Below, one piece after another: positions 45,228 through 59,631 of a stretch of 64,000 nt of DNA. Position numbers and translations under genes: made by a program. The stretch comes from Thermomonas flagellata (GTDB lineage: Bacteria; Pseudomonadota; Gammaproteobacteria; Xanthomonadales; Xanthomonadaceae): assembly GCF_022419185.1 (NCBI RefSeq), contig NZ_JAJOZK010000003.1:1-64000 (forward strand), given 5' to 3'. How positions within the stretch are numbered: position 1 is the first letter of the stretch; each line of letters begins with the position of its first letter. The notes below the pieces were generated by a model. It had not been told where the DNA came from, did not search any database, and was given only the letters and a program-made list of their open reading frames with translations.

Positions 45228-48082
45228 CAGAACCAGGCCCGGGCTTCGCCCGGCCCCTCGACATTGCCGACGCAGCGCAGGCACAGCTGCGGATGCGCCG
45301 GATCCTGGCCGACGTCGGCGCGGTGGTGCCAGCAGCGGATGCACTTGGGCTTGGCGGTCGGCGCCGCGCTCACCCGGATCGCATCCGCCGCCGGGTCGGC
45401 GACCACGGCCACATCGCCGCTGATGAACAAAAAGCGCAGCTCCTCGGCCAGCGGCTGCAACCAGGCCGCCTCCGCCGGCGGCGCGTACAGGGTCAGCTCC
45501 GCCTCCAGGGCGGCGCCGATCGCACCGGAGGCGCGCATCGGCTCCAGCACGCGCGCCACCTCCTCGCGCAGCGCCAGCAGGCGCGCCCAGCGCGCGGCGT
45601 CGAGCGCGGCGTCTTCCGGCAGCGGCGCCAGGTCCGCGAACCAGGTCGCGAACATCACGTTGCCGGCGCGCGCGCCCGGCAGGTGGCCCCACAGTTCGTC
45701 GGCGGTGAAACACAGGATCGGCGCGATCCAGCGCGCGAACGCCTCGGCGATCCGGAACATCGCCGACTGCGCACTGCGGCGCCCGGCCGAGGCCTCGGGC
45801 ATGGTGTACAGCCGGTCCTTGGTCACGTCCAGGTAGAACGCGCCGAGGTCCACGCTGCAGAAGTTCATCAGCGCCTGCACCACCGCGGCGAAGTCGTAGC
45901 GCTCGTAGGCGGCGGCGATCTCCTCCTGCACCTGCCAGGCGCGGTGCACTGCCCAGCGGTCCAGCGGCAGCAGCGCCGGCAGCGGCAAGAGGTCGCGCTC
46001 CGGCGCGAAGCCGTGCAGGTTGCCGAGCAGGAAGCGCGCGGTGTTGCGCAGGCGGCGGTAGGCGTCCGCGGTGCGCTTGAGGATCTCCTGCGACAGCGAC
46101 ATCTCGTTGCTGTAGTCGGTGCTGGCGATCCACAGGCGCAGGATGTCGGCGCCGAGGGTCTTGAGGATGTCCTGCGGCTCGATGCCGTTGCCGAGCGACT
46201 TGGACATCTTGCGGCCGTGCTCGTCCACAGTGAAGCCGTGGGTCAGGCACTGCCGGTAGGGCGCCGCGCGGTCGATCGCGACGCCGGTGAGCAGGCTGCT
46301 CTGGAACCAGCCGCGGTGCTGGTCGGAGCCCTCGAGGTAGAGGTCGGCCGGCTTGCCGAGCCCGCGCGCCGGCAGCACGCACTCGTGGGTGACCCCGGAG
46401 TCGAACCAGACGTCGAGGATGTCGGTGACCTTCTCGTAGTCGGCGGCTTCCGTGCCGAGCAGCTCGGCCGGATCCAGCGCGTACCAGGCGTCCACCCCGC
46501 CCTGCTCGACCCGCGCGGCGACCTGCTCCATCAGTTCCACGCTGCGCGGGTGGAGCTGCCCGCTCTGGCGGTGCACGAACAGCGCGATCGGCACGCCCCA
46601 GGTACGCTGGCGCGAGATCGTCCAGTCCGGGCGGCCCTCGACCATGGCGGCGATCCGCGCCTGGCCCCAGGCCGGATACCAGCGCACTCCGGCGATCGCC
46701 GCCAGCGCGTCGCGGCGCAGGTGCGCCTGCTCCATCGAGATGAACCACTGCGGGGTGGCGCGGAAGATCACCGGGGTCTTGTGCCGCCAGCAGTGCGGGT
46801 AGCTGTGCACCAGCGGCGCGTGCGCCAGCAGGCGCCCGTGCGCGCGCAGGACCGCGACCAGGGCGTCGTTGGCCTGCCAGACGTGCAGCCCGGCCAGCGC
46901 GGTGTCGAAGGCCGGCGGGGTCCCCGGCAGGTACACCCCGCGCGCGTCCACCGGGTTGAGTTCGGCCGCCTCGTAGCGCTCGGTGAGGCCGTAGCGGCGG
47001 CCGACCGCGTAGTCCTCCTGGCCGTGCCCGGGCGCGGTGTGGACCGCGCCGGTACCGTCCTCGGCGCTGACGTGCTCGCCGAGCAGGATCGGGATGTCGC
47101 GTTGCGGGTAGAACGGGTGCGCGAACAGCAGCCCCTCCAGCGCCGCTCCGCGCGCGCGGCCGTGCACGACGACCTCGTCCACGCCGTAGCGCGCGAGCGC
47201 CTTTTCGGCCAGCGCCGCGGCCAGCACCAGCCAGCGGCGGCAGCCGTCGGCGCGCGCCGGGCCCTCCACCAGCACATAGTCCAGCTCCGGGCCGAGCGAG
47301 ATCGCCAGCGAGGCCGGCAGCGTCCACGGGGTGGTGGTCCAAATCGGCACCGCCACCTCGACGCCGTCCGGCAGCACGGCCGCGAACGCGCGCGCCACCG
47401 CCTGCGGGTCGCGCGCGGCATAGGCCACGTCGATCGCCGGCGAAGTCTTGTCGTGGTATTCGATCTCGGCCTCGGCCAGCGCGCTGCCGCAGTCGAAGCA
47501 CCAGTACACCGGCTTGGCGCCGCGGCTGAGGTGGCCGTTGGCGACCACCTTGGCCAGCGCGCGGATCTCGTCGGCCTCGTAGCGGAAGTCCATGGTCCGG
47601 TACGGCTGCTCCCAGTCGCCGAGCACGCCCAGGCGCTGGAAGTCGCGCCGCTGCAGCTCGATCTGCGCCGCGGCGTATTCGCGGCACTGCTGGCGGAAGG
47701 CGGCGGCATCCAACTTGCTGCCGACCTTGCCCCACTGCTTCTCGACCGCCAGCTCGATCGGCAGCCCGTGGCAGTCCCAGCCGGGCACGAACGGGGCGTC
47801 GAAGCCGGCCAGCGTGCGCGCGCGCACGATGATGTCCTTGAGGATCTTGTTGACCGCATGCCCGAGGTGGATCGCGCCGTTCGCGTACGGCGGGCCGTCG
47901 TGCAGCACGAACCGCGGGCGCCCGGCGCAGTGCGCGCGCAGCTGCGCGTACAGCCCCTCGCGCTGCCAGCGCTCGAGGATCGCCGGCTCCCGCCGCGGCA
48001 GGTCGCCGCGCATCGGGAAGTCGGTCTGCGGCAGCAGCACGCTGGCCTTGTAGGGATTGTCCTGGCGGTCGGTGTCGCTCAC
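45227..48082 (-). CDS. ileS: Isoleucyl-tRNA synthetase
   Basis: A 951-residue class I synthetase with the HIGH-type motif ([11 protein letters not shown]), the CP1 editing domain, the KMSKS loop ([10 protein letters not shown]) and a C-terminal zinc-binding domain (CIRCWHH, then CLRCVGNV). It begins with GTG ([20 protein letters not shown]), 33 bp after ribF. Normal length. Confidence 0.98.
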   Translation of the reverse strand: MSDTDRQDNPYKASVLLPQTDFPMRGDLPRREPAILERWQREGLYAQLRAHCAGRPRFVLHDGPPYANGAIHLGHAVNKILKDIIVRARTLAGFDAPFVPGWDCHGLPIELAVEKQWGKVGSKLDAAAFRQQCREYAAAQIELQRRDFQRLGVLGDWEQPYRTMDFRYEADEIRALAKVVANGHLSRGAKPVYWCFDCGSALAEAEIEYHDKTSPAIDVAYAARDPQAVARAFAAVLPDGVEVAVPIWTTTPWTLPASLAISLGPELDYVLVEGPARADGCRRWLVLAAALAEKALARYGVDEVVVHGRARGAALEGLLFAHPFYPQRDIPILLGEHVSAEDGTGAVHTAPGHGQEDYAVGRRYGLTERYEAAELNPVDARGVYLPGTPPAFDTALAGLHVWQANDALVAVLRAHGRLLAHAPLVHSYPHCWRHKTPVIFRATPQWFISMEQAHLRRDALAAIAGVRWYPAWGQARIAAMVEGRPDWTISRQRTWGVPIALFVHRQSGQLHPRSVELMEQVAARVEQGGVDAWYALDPAELLGTEAADYEKVTDILDVWFDSGVTHECVLPARGLGKPADLYLEGSDQHRGWFQSSLLTGVAIDRAAPYRQCLTHGFTVDEHGRKMSKSLGNGIEPQDILKTLGADILRLWIASTDYSNEMSLSQEILKRTADAYRRLRNTARFLLGNLHGFAPERDLLPLPALLPLDRWAVHRAWQVQEEIAAAYERYDFAAVVQALMNFCSVDLGAFYLDVTKDRLYTMPEASAGRRSAQSAMFRIAEAFARWIAPILCFTADELWGHLPGARAGNVMFATWFADLAPLPEDAALDAARWARLLALREEVARVLEPMRASGAIGAALEAELTLYAPPAEAAWLQPLAEELRFLFISGDVAVVADPAADAIRVSAAPTAKPKCIRCWHHRADVGQDPAHPQLCLRCVGNVEGPGEARAWF

Positions 48083-48115
48083 GCGGGGCCTGTGGAGGTC
48101 GGGAAAAGGGGAAGG

Positions 48116-49069
48116 TCAGGCGCTGGCGCGCCGCGGCGGCGCGGCGGCCAGCAGGGCGCGCGCCTGCGCGGCGTCGCGGTCCATCTGCGCCACCAGCGCC
48201 GGCAGGTCGGGGAATTTCTGCTCGTCGCGCAGGCGAGCGACGAACTCGACCGCGATCCGGCGCCCGTACAGGTCGCCGTCGAAATCGAACAGGTGCGCCT
48301 CCAGCAGCGGCTCCACCCCGTCCACGGTCGGACGGGTGCCGAAGCTGGCGACCGCCGGCCACGGCGTCGTGCCGACCCCGTGCACCCAGGTCGCATAGAT
48401 CCCGCGCAGGGCCGGCTGCTTGCCGCCGAAGCGCAGGTTGGCGGTGGGATAGCCGAGATCGCGCCCGAGCTGGCGGCCGCGCACCACCCGCCCGGCGATC
48501 GCATACGGGCGGCCGAGCAGGCGCGCGGCCTGGGCGAAGGCACCGTCCGCCAGCGCCGCGCGGATGCGGGTGCTGGAGACGCGCGCACCGTCCAGCTCGA
48601 CCGGCGCGATCGCATGCGCGCCGAACCCGAGCTCCGCACCCAGCGCCTGCAGCAGCGCCAGATCGCCGGCGCGCCCCCGGCCGAAGCGGAACTCCGGGCC
48701 GACCCAGACCTCGCGCGCGCGCAGGCGCGCGGCCAGCACCCCGTGCACGAACGCGGCGGCAGGCATCGCCGCCAGCGCGGCATCGAAGCGCAGCAGGCCG
48801 ACCGCGTCGCAGCCCAGCGCCCACAGCCCCTCGGCCTTGGCCCGCGGCAGCATCAGCCGCGGCGGGCGCGCGGCGGGCGCGAAGAACTCGCGCGGCAAGG
48901 GTTCGAAGGTGAGCGCCAGCGCCGGCACGCCCAGCGCCCGCGCGCGCGCGACCGCGCGGTCGACCAGCGCGCGATGGCCCAGATGCAGGCCGTCGAAGGC
49001 GCCGATGCAGACCACGCTGCCGTCCGGGCACAGCGGCGCGCCCAAGGGGTCGCGGAACAGGCGGTTCAT
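48116..49069 (-). CDS. ribF: Bifunctional riboflavin kinase/FAD synthetase
   Basis: A 317-residue enzyme that makes FMN and FAD. The N-terminal nucleotidyltransferase has [16 protein letters not shown] and the C-terminal flavokinase has [12 protein letters not shown] and [15 protein letters not shown] hexamer (49080-49085) sits only about 10 nt upstream of the ATG with no SD, so a very short leader is possible. It precedes ileS by 33 bp. Confidence 0.96.
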   Translation of the reverse strand: MNRLFRDPLGAPLCPDGSVVCIGAFDGLHLGHRALVDRAVARARALGVPALALTFEPLPREFFAPAARPPRLMLPRAKAEGLWALGCDAVGLLRFDAALAAMPAAAFVHGVLAARLRAREVWVGPEFRFGRGRAGDLALLQALGAELGFGAHAIAPVELDGARVSSTRIRAALADGAFAQAARLLGRPYAIAGRVVRGRQLGRDLGYPTANLRFGGKQPALRGIYATWVHGVGTTPWPAVASFGTRPTVDGVEPLLEAHLFDFDGDLYGRRIAVEFVARLRDEQKFPDLPALVAQMDRDAAQARALLAAAPPRRASA

Positions 49070-49110
49070 GGGAGCGCGCAGTATAGCCGCCGGCCCGCGC
49101 CGCGGCCGGG

Positions 49111-50733
49111 TCAGTGCTCGCGGAAATCGCGCAGACGGAAGCCCAGCGCCAGCATCGCCAGCGCGTACACCGCGGCGCCGCCGCCGACCAGCGCCAGCAG
49201 CCACCCGATCCGCTGCCACTTGTCGACCGCGGTGAAGTCCGGCGCCAGCTGCAGGCCCCACCACAGGGCCAGGCCCATCGCCGCGTTCGCCAGCAGCAGG
49301 CGCAGCAGGAAGCGCGCCCAGCCCGGGCGCGGGTCGTACACGTCGGCGCGGCGCAGCCAGCGCCACAGCAGCAGCAGGTTGAGGTAGCTGGACAGGGCGG
49401 AGGCCACGCCCAGCGCGAAATGCAGCCCCGGCACCCGCGCCAGAGTCGCCATCACCCCGCCGGCCTTGTCCGCCGCCGGCACCCACAGCCAGTACAGCAG
49501 GGCTAGGATCGCCACGTTGAAGGCCATGTTGGCGACCATCGCCACCAGCCCCGCGCGCACCGGGGTGCGGGTGTCCTGGCGCGCGTAGAACGCCGGCAGC
49601 ACGGTCTTGACCAGCGCGAACGCCGGCAGCCCGAAGCTCAGGCCGAATACCGACAGCGCGGTCATGCGCGCCGCCTCGGCGGTGAACTTGCCGTACTGGA
49701 AGATGGTGGACACCAGCGGCAGCGCCAGCAGCATCAGCCCCAGCATCGCCGGCAGGATGATCATCAAGGTGGTGCGCAGGCCCCAGTCCAGCGCGTGCGA
49801 GAAGCCGGCGCGGTCGGTGTTGACGTGGTGGCGCGACAGGGTCGGCAGGATCACCGTGCCCAGCGCGATCCCGAACACGCCCAGCGGGAACTCGAGGAAG
49901 CGGTCGGCGGTGGACAGCCAGCTCTGCGAGCCGTGCACCAGCATCGCCGCGATGAAGGTATCGAACAGCAGGTTGACCTGCGCCACCGACGAGCCCAGCA
50001 GGGTCGGCACCATCAGCCGCACCACCTTGCGCACGTCCGGATGGCGCCAGCCCCAGCGCGGCAGCGCCAGCACGTCCAGCCGCGCCAGCGCCGGCAGCAG
50101 GAACAACAGCTGCAGCACGCCGGCGGCGAGGATCGCCCAGCCCATCGCCATGATCGGCGGATCGGCCAGGCGCGAACCCCATAGCGCCCCGGCGATCATG
50201 CACAGGTTGAGGATGATCGGCACGAACGCCGGCAGCCCGAAGCGGTGGTAGCTGTTGAGCACCCCGCCGGCCAGCGCGGTCAGTGAGACGAACAGCAGGA
50301 ACGGGAAGGTCAGCCGCAGCAGGTCGGCGATCAGCGCGGCCTGGCCCGGGGCCGGGTCGGCCTGGGTGAACACCTCAGCCAGCTGCGGCGCCAGCAGCAT
50401 GCCCAGCGCGGTCACCACCAGCAACACCCCGCCCAGGGTGCCGGCGGCGCGCGCCACCAGCGCCTTGAGGTCGGCGTGGGGGCGGGTCTCCTTGACCTCG
50501 GTCAGCACCGGCACGAACGCGGTCGAGAACGAGCCTTCGGCGAACAGCCGGCGCATGAAGTTGGGGATCCGGAACGCCACCCAGAACGCATCGGTCATCC
50601 AGTTGGCGCCGAAGGTGGCGTTGAACACCTGGTCGCGCACCAGCCCGAACACCCGGCTGAGCAGGGTCATGCCGCCGAACGACAGCACCCCGCGCGCCAT
50701 GCTGCGCGGCCTGCGCGCGCCGGCCGCGCTCAC
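49111..50733 (-). CDS. murJ: Lipid II flippase MurJ
   Basis: A 540-residue, 14-helix MOP-superfamily flippase for lipid II in peptidoglycan synthesis. [35 protein letters not shown] and [18 protein letters not shown]-type segments are diagnostic. The start is uncertain: GTG at 50733 gives the N-terminus seen in relatives, and ATG at 50700 is the next choice. Divergent from rpsT. Confidence 0.95.
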   Translation of the reverse strand: MSAAGARRPRSMARGVLSFGGMTLLSRVFGLVRDQVFNATFGANWMTDAFWVAFRIPNFMRRLFAEGSFSTAFVPVLTEVKETRPHADLKALVARAAGTLGGVLLVVTALGMLLAPQLAEVFTQADPAPGQAALIADLLRLTFPFLLFVSLTALAGGVLNSYHRFGLPAFVPIILNLCMIAGALWGSRLADPPIMAMGWAILAAGVLQLLFLLPALARLDVLALPRWGWRHPDVRKVVRLMVPTLLGSSVAQVNLLFDTFIAAMLVHGSQSWLSTADRFLEFPLGVFGIALGTVILPTLSRHHVNTDRAGFSHALDWGLRTTLMIILPAMLGLMLLALPLVSTIFQYGKFTAEAARMTALSVFGLSFGLPAFALVKTVLPAFYARQDTRTPVRAGLVAMVANMAFNVAILALLYWLWVPAADKAGGVMATLARVPGLHFALGVASALSSYLNLLLLWRWLRRADVYDPRPGWARFLLRLLLANAAMGLALWWGLQLAPDFTAVDKWQRIGWLLALVGGGAAVYALAMLALGFRLRDFREH

Positions 50734-50760
50734 GCGGCACCCGCCCGCGGCCCGCGGGAG

Positions 50761-50789
50761 TTGACCCAAGCCATTGAATCGTCCATTAT
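50761..50789 (+). promoter_or_regulatory. Sigma-70 promoter of rpsT
   Basis: TTGACC, 17-bp spacer, CATTAT on the plus strand, giving a leader of about 84 nt before rpsT. Confidence 0.75.
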
Positions 50790-50879
50790 TTCCAGTCTTT
50801 CCGAATCCCCCGCCCGCTGGCAAGCCCGCCGCCGGGCGGACCCCGCAGCCCCGCCAACCGACTTTCCAGGATCTTCCCC

Positions 50880-51149
50880 GTGGCCAACATCAAGTCCGCC
50901 AAGAAGCGCGCCAAGCAGGCCGTCGTGCGCAACGCCCGCAACGTCGCCCAGCGCTCGCAGATGCGCACCGCCATCAAGAAGGTGATCAAGGCGCTGGACG
51001 CCAACGACGCCAATGCCGCCCGCGAGGCCTTCGCGGTCGCCCAGCCGCTGCTGGACCGCTTCGCCGCGCGCGGCCTGATCCACAAGAACAAGGCCGCCCG
51101 CCACAAGGCGCGCCTGACCGCGCGCATCAAGGCGCTGCAGGCCGCCTGA
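50880..51149 (+). CDS. rpsT: 30S ribosomal protein S20
   Basis: An 89-residue 16S-rRNA-binding protein ([16 protein letters not shown] start, Lys/Ala-rich). The initiation codon is GTG; the E. coli gene also uses a non-ATG start (UUG), tied to autoregulation (recalled). Monocistronic with its own promoter and terminator. Confidence 0.98.
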   Translation: MANIKSAKKRAKQAVVRNARNVAQRSQMRTAIKKVIKALDANDANAAREAFAVAQPLLDRFAARGLIHKNKAARHKARLTARIKALQAA

Positions 51150-51179
51150 CCCGGCCGCCCCTGCGGATTCGGCGAGAGA

Positions 51180-51200
51180 CCCCGCGCAAGCGGGGTTTTT
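51180..51200 (+). terminator. Terminator after rpsT
   Basis: Stem CCCCGC/GCGGGG with loop GCAA, then TTTTT. Confidence 0.92.
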
Positions 51201-51228
51201 CGTGCCCGCCGCCGGCACCGGGCCGGGC

Positions 51229-52413
<1,185 letters not shown>

Positions 52414-52674
52414 TCAGGCGGCCGCGACCACGCTGACGGTGCGGCGCTTCTTCGGACCCTTGGTCGAGAACTCGACGGTGCCGTCGACCAGCGCGAACAG
52501 GGTGTGGTCGCGGCCGAGGCCGACGCCGCTGCCCGGGTGGAACTGGGTCCCGCGCTGGCGCACGATGATGTTGCCGGCCTCGACGGCCTGGCCGCCGTAC
52601 ACCTTCACGCCGAGGTACTTCGGGTTGGAGTCGCGGCCGTTGCGGGTGGAACCTACGCCCTTTTTGTGTGCCAT
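52414..52674 (-). CDS. rpmA: 50S ribosomal protein L27
   Basis: An 86-residue protein at the peptidyl-transferase centre ([30 protein letters not shown]). No N-terminal extension. Twelve bp after rplU. Confidence 0.99.
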   Translation of the reverse strand: MAHKKGVGSTRNGRDSNPKYLGVKVYGGQAVEAGNIIVRQRGTQFHPGSGVGLGRDHTLFALVDGTVEFSTKGPKKRRTVSVVAAA

Positions 52675-52686
52675 GGCGGCGTCTCC

Positions 52687-53007
52687 TTACTTCTGCTCGC
52701 CGGCGCCGATGCCGGTGATCTGGATTTCGGTGTAGTGCTGACGGTGGCCCATCTGCTTGCGATGGTGCTTGCGGCGGCGGAACTTGACGATGCGGATCTT
52801 GTCGGCGCGGCCGTGGCCGATGACCTTGGCGCGCACGCTGGCGCCCTTCACGGCGTCGCCGAGGCGGATGCCGTCGGCATCGCCCAGCATCAGCACATTG
52901 TCGAGGGCGATCTCGCTGCCGGCCTCGGCCTCGAGCTTCTCGACCCGGAGCGTCTCGCCCTGCATCACGCGGTATTGCTTACCGCCGGTGACCAGTACTG
53001 CGTACAT
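52687..53007 (-). CDS. rplU: 50S ribosomal protein L21
   Basis: A 106-residue 23S-rRNA-binding protein ([38 protein letters not shown]). First gene of the rplU-rpmA pair, with a clear promoter about 95 bp upstream. The ATG at 53007 is the conserved start. Confidence 0.98.
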   Translation of the reverse strand: MYAVLVTGGKQYRVMQGETLRVEKLEAEAGSEIALDNVLMLGDADGIRLGDAVKGASVRAKVIGHGRADKIRIVKFRRRKHHRKQMGHRQHYTEIQITGIGAGEQK

Positions 53008-53102
53008 GGTGGCTGTCCTCGTGGGTTCTGTCGTTATTCTGGGCGCGCGGCCGGGGGGCCTTGCGCAGGGGTTCTGCCCGGCCCGTGATGGGCAGGAGCG
53101 GA

Positions 53103-53132
53103 ATGATAGGAGATTCAATCGCTTAGGGTCAA
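53103..53132 (-). promoter_or_regulatory. Sigma-70 promoter of rplU-rpmA
   Basis: TTGACC, 18-bp spacer, TATCAT on the minus strand, giving a leader of about 90 nt. Confidence 0.78.
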
Positions 53133-53242
53133 GCGCCCGCCCCCCTGCGGCGCGCGGGGCCGGCTCCTCGGCGCGATACCTCCTACCTCACTCCTCCGCT
53201 CCCCGGCGCGCGGGGCCGGCTGAGCCCGGGCACTGCGGCCAT

Positions 53243-53271
53243 TTGCCCCGCCCGCCCCGGCTCGCTAGGCT
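53243..53271 (+). promoter_or_regulatory. Possible promoter of uvrA
   Basis: TTGCCC, 17-bp spacer, TAGGCT on the plus strand, 60 bp before uvrA. Weak -10. No LexA box is seen here. Confidence 0.4.
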
Positions 53272-53333
53272 CACGGATTGGCCCGCGCGACCGCCGGCGC
53301 GGGCCGCACGCCCCCACCGCAGGACCTCCCCCG

Positions 53334-56236
<2,903 letters not shown>

Positions 56237-56240
<4 letters not shown>

Positions 56241-56650
56241 GCCCCGTCTTCCGCACCCCGATCGCCCTGCGCTGGAGCGACCTGGACGCCTTCAACCACG
56301 TCAACAACGCGCGCTTTCTGACCTTCCTCGAGCAGGCGCGGATCGAGTGGCTGCAGAGCATCGGCACGCCGTGGGTGGACGAGCACAGCGGACCGGTGGT
56401 GGCCTCCGCCACGCTCAACTTCCGCCATCCGATCGCCTACCCGGCGCGGATCGCGGTCGAGCTGTCCACCCTCAAGGTCGGCACCAGCAGCGTGGTGATC
56501 GGCCACCGCATCGTCGCCGAGGACGGCACCCTGCACTGCGACGGCCAGGTGGTGGCGGTCTGGGTCGAGCGCGCCGGCGGCCGGCCGACCGCGCTGCCGC
56601 CCGGCGTGCGTGCCGCCGCCGAGGCCCTGCTGGCCGCCCCCAGCCCCTGA
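56237..56650 (+). CDS. Acyl-CoA thioesterase, 4HBT hot-dog fold
   Basis: A 137-residue thioesterase of the 4-hydroxybenzoyl-CoA/YbgC type. The family motif [25 protein letters not shown] contains the catalytic Asp (WSDLD) and HVNN. It starts within the uvrA stop (ATGA overlap), so translation is coupled. The two crotonase-fold genes in the region suggest acyl-CoA metabolism, but the substrate is unknown. Confidence 0.92.
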
Positions 56651-56692
56651 CCCGCGCGGCGTCGCGCCGCGCCCCTGCCCGCCGAAGTCCGC

Positions 56693-57454
56693 ATGTCCGC
56701 CCTGATCGCCACCACCGACCACGGTCCGCTGCGGGTGCTGCGCCTGCAGCGTCCGCCGGTGAACGCGCTGCACCCGGCGCTATGCCATGCGCTCGCGGAC
56801 GCGGTGGATGCCACGGTCGCGGCCGGCGCGCAGGCGCTGGTGCTGGCCGGCGGTCCCGGCGTGTTCTCGGCCGGGCTGGACGTGCCGCACCTGATGGCGC
56901 TCGGCGACGACCGCGCCGCCCTGCTGCAGGCGTGGTCGGCGTTCTTCCGCGCCGCGCGCACGCTGGCCGCGTGCCCGGTGCCGGTGGCGGCGGCGATCGC
57001 CGGGCATGCTCCGGCCGGCGGCTGCGTGCTGGCGCTGTGCTGCGACTGGCGGGTGATGGCCGAGGGCCCGTTCCGGATCGGCCTCAACGAGACCGAAGTC
57101 GGGCTGGTGGTGCCGGAGGGCATCCAGGCCCTGATGGCGCGCACGGTCGGGCCGCGCCAGGCCGAGCGCCTGCTGGTCGGCGGGCGCATGCTGGACGCCG
57201 CGGAGGCCGCGCGGATCGGGCTGGTGGACGAACTGGCCGCAGTCGAGAAGGTCGAGACCCGCGCCCGCCGCTGGCTGGAGGGCCTGCTGCAATTGCCGGC
57301 GATGCCGATGCGCGAGACCCGCGCGATCGCCCGCCGCGACGTGCTGGCCGCACTCGCGCCGGAACGCATCGACCTGGAGCGCTTCGTCACCCACTGGACC
57401 CACCCGGACACCCAGGCCGGGCTACGCGCGCTGCTGGCGCGGATCGGCAAGTAG
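56693..57454 (+). CDS. Enoyl-CoA hydratase/isomerase-family protein
   Basis: A 253-residue crotonase-fold protein. Oxyanion-hole segments are visible (FSAGLDVPHL and IAGHAPAGGCVLALCCDW). Positions of the two hydratase glutamates are not both Glu: AGGCVLALCCD lacks the first and LNETEVGLVVPEG has one near the second, so it is more likely an isomerase, such as Delta3,Delta2-enoyl-CoA isomerase, than a hydratase (inference). It follows the thioesterase by 42 bp on the same strand. Confidence 0.87.
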   Translation: MSALIATTDHGPLRVLRLQRPPVNALHPALCHALADAVDATVAAGAQALVLAGGPGVFSAGLDVPHLMALGDDRAALLQAWSAFFRAARTLAACPVPVAAAIAGHAPAGGCVLALCCDWRVMAEGPFRIGLNETEVGLVVPEGIQALMARTVGPRQAERLLVGGRMLDAAEAARIGLVDELAAVEKVETRARRWLEGLLQLPAMPMRETRAIARRDVLAALAPERIDLERFVTHWTHPDTQAGLRALLARIGK

Positions 57455-57496
57455 GCGCCGCCGGCCGGCAACCCCCATCGCGCCTGCCGGCGTGCG

Positions 57497-57853
57497 TCAG
57501 AGGATCTCCCGCACCCGCTCCGGCGGCCGGCACAGGCGAACGCCCTTGGCGGTGAACACGAACGGCCGCTCGATCAGGCGCGGATGCGCCACCATCGCCT
57601 GCAGCAGCGCCTCGTCATCCAGCGCGGGATCGCCCAGCCCGAGCGCGGCGTACTCCGGCTCGCCCTTGCGCAAGGCATCGCGCACCGTCAGGCCAGCCCG
57701 TGCGATCGCCTGCCGCAGCTCGGCCAGCGTCGGCGGCTGCGCCACGTAGTCCACGATCCGCGGTTCGAGGCCGGCCTCCCGCAGCAGGGCCAGCGCGCCG
57801 CGCGACTTGCTGCAGGTCGGCCGGTGCCAGATCACCACCCCGCGCGCCGCCAT
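57497..57853 (-). CDS. arsC: ArsC-family reductase (glutaredoxin-type arsenate reductase)
   Basis: A 118-residue protein with the ArsC active site HRPTCSKSR (Cys14) and the family C-terminus RPFVFTAKGVRLCRPPE, containing the arginines that hold arsenate. Glutaredoxin-coupled arsenate reductases share this layout. No other ars gene is nearby, so housekeeping ArsC-like roles remain possible. The ATG at 57853 lies 23 bp after the sulfurtransferase gene. Confidence 0.9.
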   Translation of the reverse strand: MAARGVVIWHRPTCSKSRGALALLREAGLEPRIVDYVAQPPTLAELRQAIARAGLTVRDALRKGEPEYAALGLGDPALDDEALLQAMVAHPRLIERPFVFTAKGVRLCRPPERVREIL

Positions 57854-57876
57854 CCCGGGTCCTCCGCCCTGCCCGC

Positions 57877-58725
57877 TCACGGCCCGGTCGCCACCGGGCG
57901 CGCCGGATCGCTGATCCAGCCGCTCCACGAACCGGGGTACAGGCGCGCGCCGCGGATGCCGGCGCGCTCCAGCGCCAGCAGGTTGTGGCAGGCGGTCACG
58001 CCCGAGCCGCACATCGCGACCACCCGCTCGCCGGGCTGGCCGCCGAGCAGGGCACGGAACTCGTCCGCCAGCTGTGCCGGCGGCTTGAACCGCCCCTGTG
58101 CGAGGTTGTCGGCATAGGGTCGGTTGCGCGCACCCGGCACATGCCCGGCGATGCGGTCGATCGGCTCCTCCTCGCCGCGGAAGCGGGCCGGTGCGCGCGC
58201 ATCCAGCACCACCCCGCCGGCGGCCAGGTGCGCGGCGACCTGGTCGGCGTCGCACAGGCGGGCGGCGTCGAAGGCGCGCGCCGGGTACGTCGCCGGCACC
58301 GGCGCCGGCGCGCTGCTGCTCACCGGCAGACCGAGCGCGACCCAGCGCGACCAGCCGCCGTCGAGCACCGCGACTTTCTCGTGCCCGAGGGTGCGCAGCA
58401 GGAACCACAGCCGCGCGGCGAAAGCGCCATCGCCGTCGTCGTAGGCCACCACCTGCATGCCGGGCGCGATCCCCCACTGACCCAGGCGGGCGGTGAAGGC
58501 TTCGGCCTGCGGCCACGGATGCCGGCCCTCGCCGCGCCGGCGCATGTCCGACAGGTCGCGCTCCAGGTGCGCATACACCGCTCCCGGCAGGTGCGCGACC
58601 CGCCACGCCTGCTCTCCGGCGGCCGGATCGGCCAACGCAAAGCGGCAGTCCACCAGCGCCAGATCCGCGCGGCCGAGGGCCAACGCCAGCGGTTCGGGTT
58701 GCACCAGGGTGGTCCAGCCGGCCAT
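57877..58725 (-). CDS. sseA: 3-Mercaptopyruvate/thiosulfate sulfurtransferase
   Basis: A 282-residue protein with two rhodanese domains. The active-site loop CGSGVTA (Cys239) is the 3-mercaptopyruvate sulfurtransferase type rather than classical rhodanese (CRKGVT). DCRFALADP, VAYDDGDGAFAARLWF and DARAPARFRGEEEPID are the other landmarks. Cytoplasmic; sulfur transfer and cyanide detoxification are the known roles. Confidence 0.95.
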   Translation of the reverse strand: MAGWTTLVQPEPLALALGRADLALVDCRFALADPAAGEQAWRVAHLPGAVYAHLERDLSDMRRRGEGRHPWPQAEAFTARLGQWGIAPGMQVVAYDDGDGAFAARLWFLLRTLGHEKVAVLDGGWSRWVALGLPVSSSAPAPVPATYPARAFDAARLCDADQVAAHLAAGGVVLDARAPARFRGEEEPIDRIAGHVPGARNRPYADNLAQGRFKPPAQLADEFRALLGGQPGERVVAMCGSGVTACHNLLALERAGIRGARLYPGSWSGWISDPARPVATGP

Positions 58726-58755
58726 GCCGTCTCCTCCTTGCGATCAGGCTTGCGA

Positions 58756-59379
58756 TCAGGGCGGGAGCGGGCGTCCCGCCAGGCGTCGGCGCAGGTCGTC
58801 GAGGATGGCGGCGGTCGCCCCCCAGATCCGCTGCGGGGCATAACGATACTGCAGCACGTGGCGCGTGCGCCCGGCGAAGTCGAGCGCGATCTGCTCCACG
58901 TTGGCCGGGTCCAGCAGCCAGCGCAGATCCAGGGCAAAGACCTCGGCCACCTCGTCCGGGTCCGGCTGCGGCACGAAACCGGAATCGACCAGCGCCACCA
59001 CCGGCTGCACCCTAAAGCCGGTCAGGGTCAACAGCGGGTCGAGGTAGCCGAGCGGCTCGGCCAGGGACGGCGGCAGGCGGATCTCCTCCTGCGCCTCGCG
59101 CAGGGCGGTCGCCACCGGATCGCGGTCGTCCGGTTCGGCCGCGCCGCCGGGGAAGCTGACCTGCCCGGCATGGTGGCGCAGGCCGTCCACCCGCCGGGTC
59201 AGCCACACCTGCGCACCGGCGGCCTGCGGTGCGATCGCAACCAGCACCGCCGCCGGGCGCGGTGGCCCGGGCGGCAGCAGGTCGCGCACCTCGTCCAGAT
59301 TCGCCGGCGGGCCGGCCGGCACCACCGCCAGCGGCAGCAGGGCCGTGCGCAGCGCCTGCGCCAGCGCGTCCGCATTCAT
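58756..59379 (-). CDS. Nudix hydrolase, CoA pyrophosphatase type
   Basis: A 207-residue NUDT7/NudL-like protein. The Nudix helix with its UPF0035 signature is clear: HHAGQVSFPGGAAEPDD followed by TALREAQEEI. It probably cleaves CoA or acyl-CoA to phosphopantetheine and 3',5'-ADP. The ATG at 59379 overlaps the DUF1289 stop (ATGA), so the two are coupled; sseA follows 30 bp downstream. Confidence 0.92.
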   Translation of the reverse strand: MNADALAQALRTALLPLAVVPAGPPANLDEVRDLLPPGPPRPAAVLVAIAPQAAGAQVWLTRRVDGLRHHAGQVSFPGGAAEPDDRDPVATALREAQEEIRLPPSLAEPLGYLDPLLTLTGFRVQPVVALVDSGFVPQPDPDEVAEVFALDLRWLLDPANVEQIALDFAGRTRHVLQYRYAPQRIWGATAAILDDLRRRLAGRPLPP

Positions 59380-59570
59380 CCGGCCGCCTCGCGGCGGGCG
59401 GCGCGCTGCGGTAGCACCTCGTCCATCATCCGCAGGCGGGCATCGTCGTTCATCAGCGCCCAGCGCGCGATCTCGTCGCCGCTGCGGTGGCAGCCGAGGC
59501 AGTAGCCCTCGTCGTCGAGCCGGCATACCCCCACGCAGGGCGTGAGCACCGGGCGGAATCCATGGTTCAT
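59376..59570 (-). CDS. DUF1289 protein
   Basis: A 64-residue protein with the DUF1289 cysteine pattern (TPCVGVCRLDDEGYCLGCHRS: Cys at 12, 16, 24, 27), probably metal- or Fe-S-binding. It overlaps the Nudix start. The family is widespread in Proteobacteria with no proven role known to me. Confidence 0.88.
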   Translation of the reverse strand: MNHGFRPVLTPCVGVCRLDDEGYCLGCHRSGDEIARWALMNDDARLRMMDEVLPQRAARREAAG

Positions 59571-59587
59571 GCGATCACTGCAAACGC

Positions 59588-59612
59588 GATGCGCCGGCAG
59601 CGCCGGCGCATC
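59588..59612 (-). terminator. Terminator-like hairpin after the FKBP-like gene
   Basis: Perfect 11-bp stem GATGCGCCGGC/GCCGGCGCATC with a 3-nt loop. On the minus strand it is followed by GCGTTTGC, a weak T-tract. Confidence 0.65.
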
Positions 59613-59631
59613 GTGGGAGGACGGCGTGGCC

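Noticed and set aside
45293-49387. A 1364-codon open frame antisense to ileS and ribF
   Set aside because: Same G/C-bias shadow; the composition is unlike a protein and both opposing genes are unmistakable.
59578-59591. TGCAAACG half-site resembling the LacI-type operators
   Set aside because: The second half does not match, and it lies in the downstream flank of the FKBP-like gene beside a terminator hairpin.
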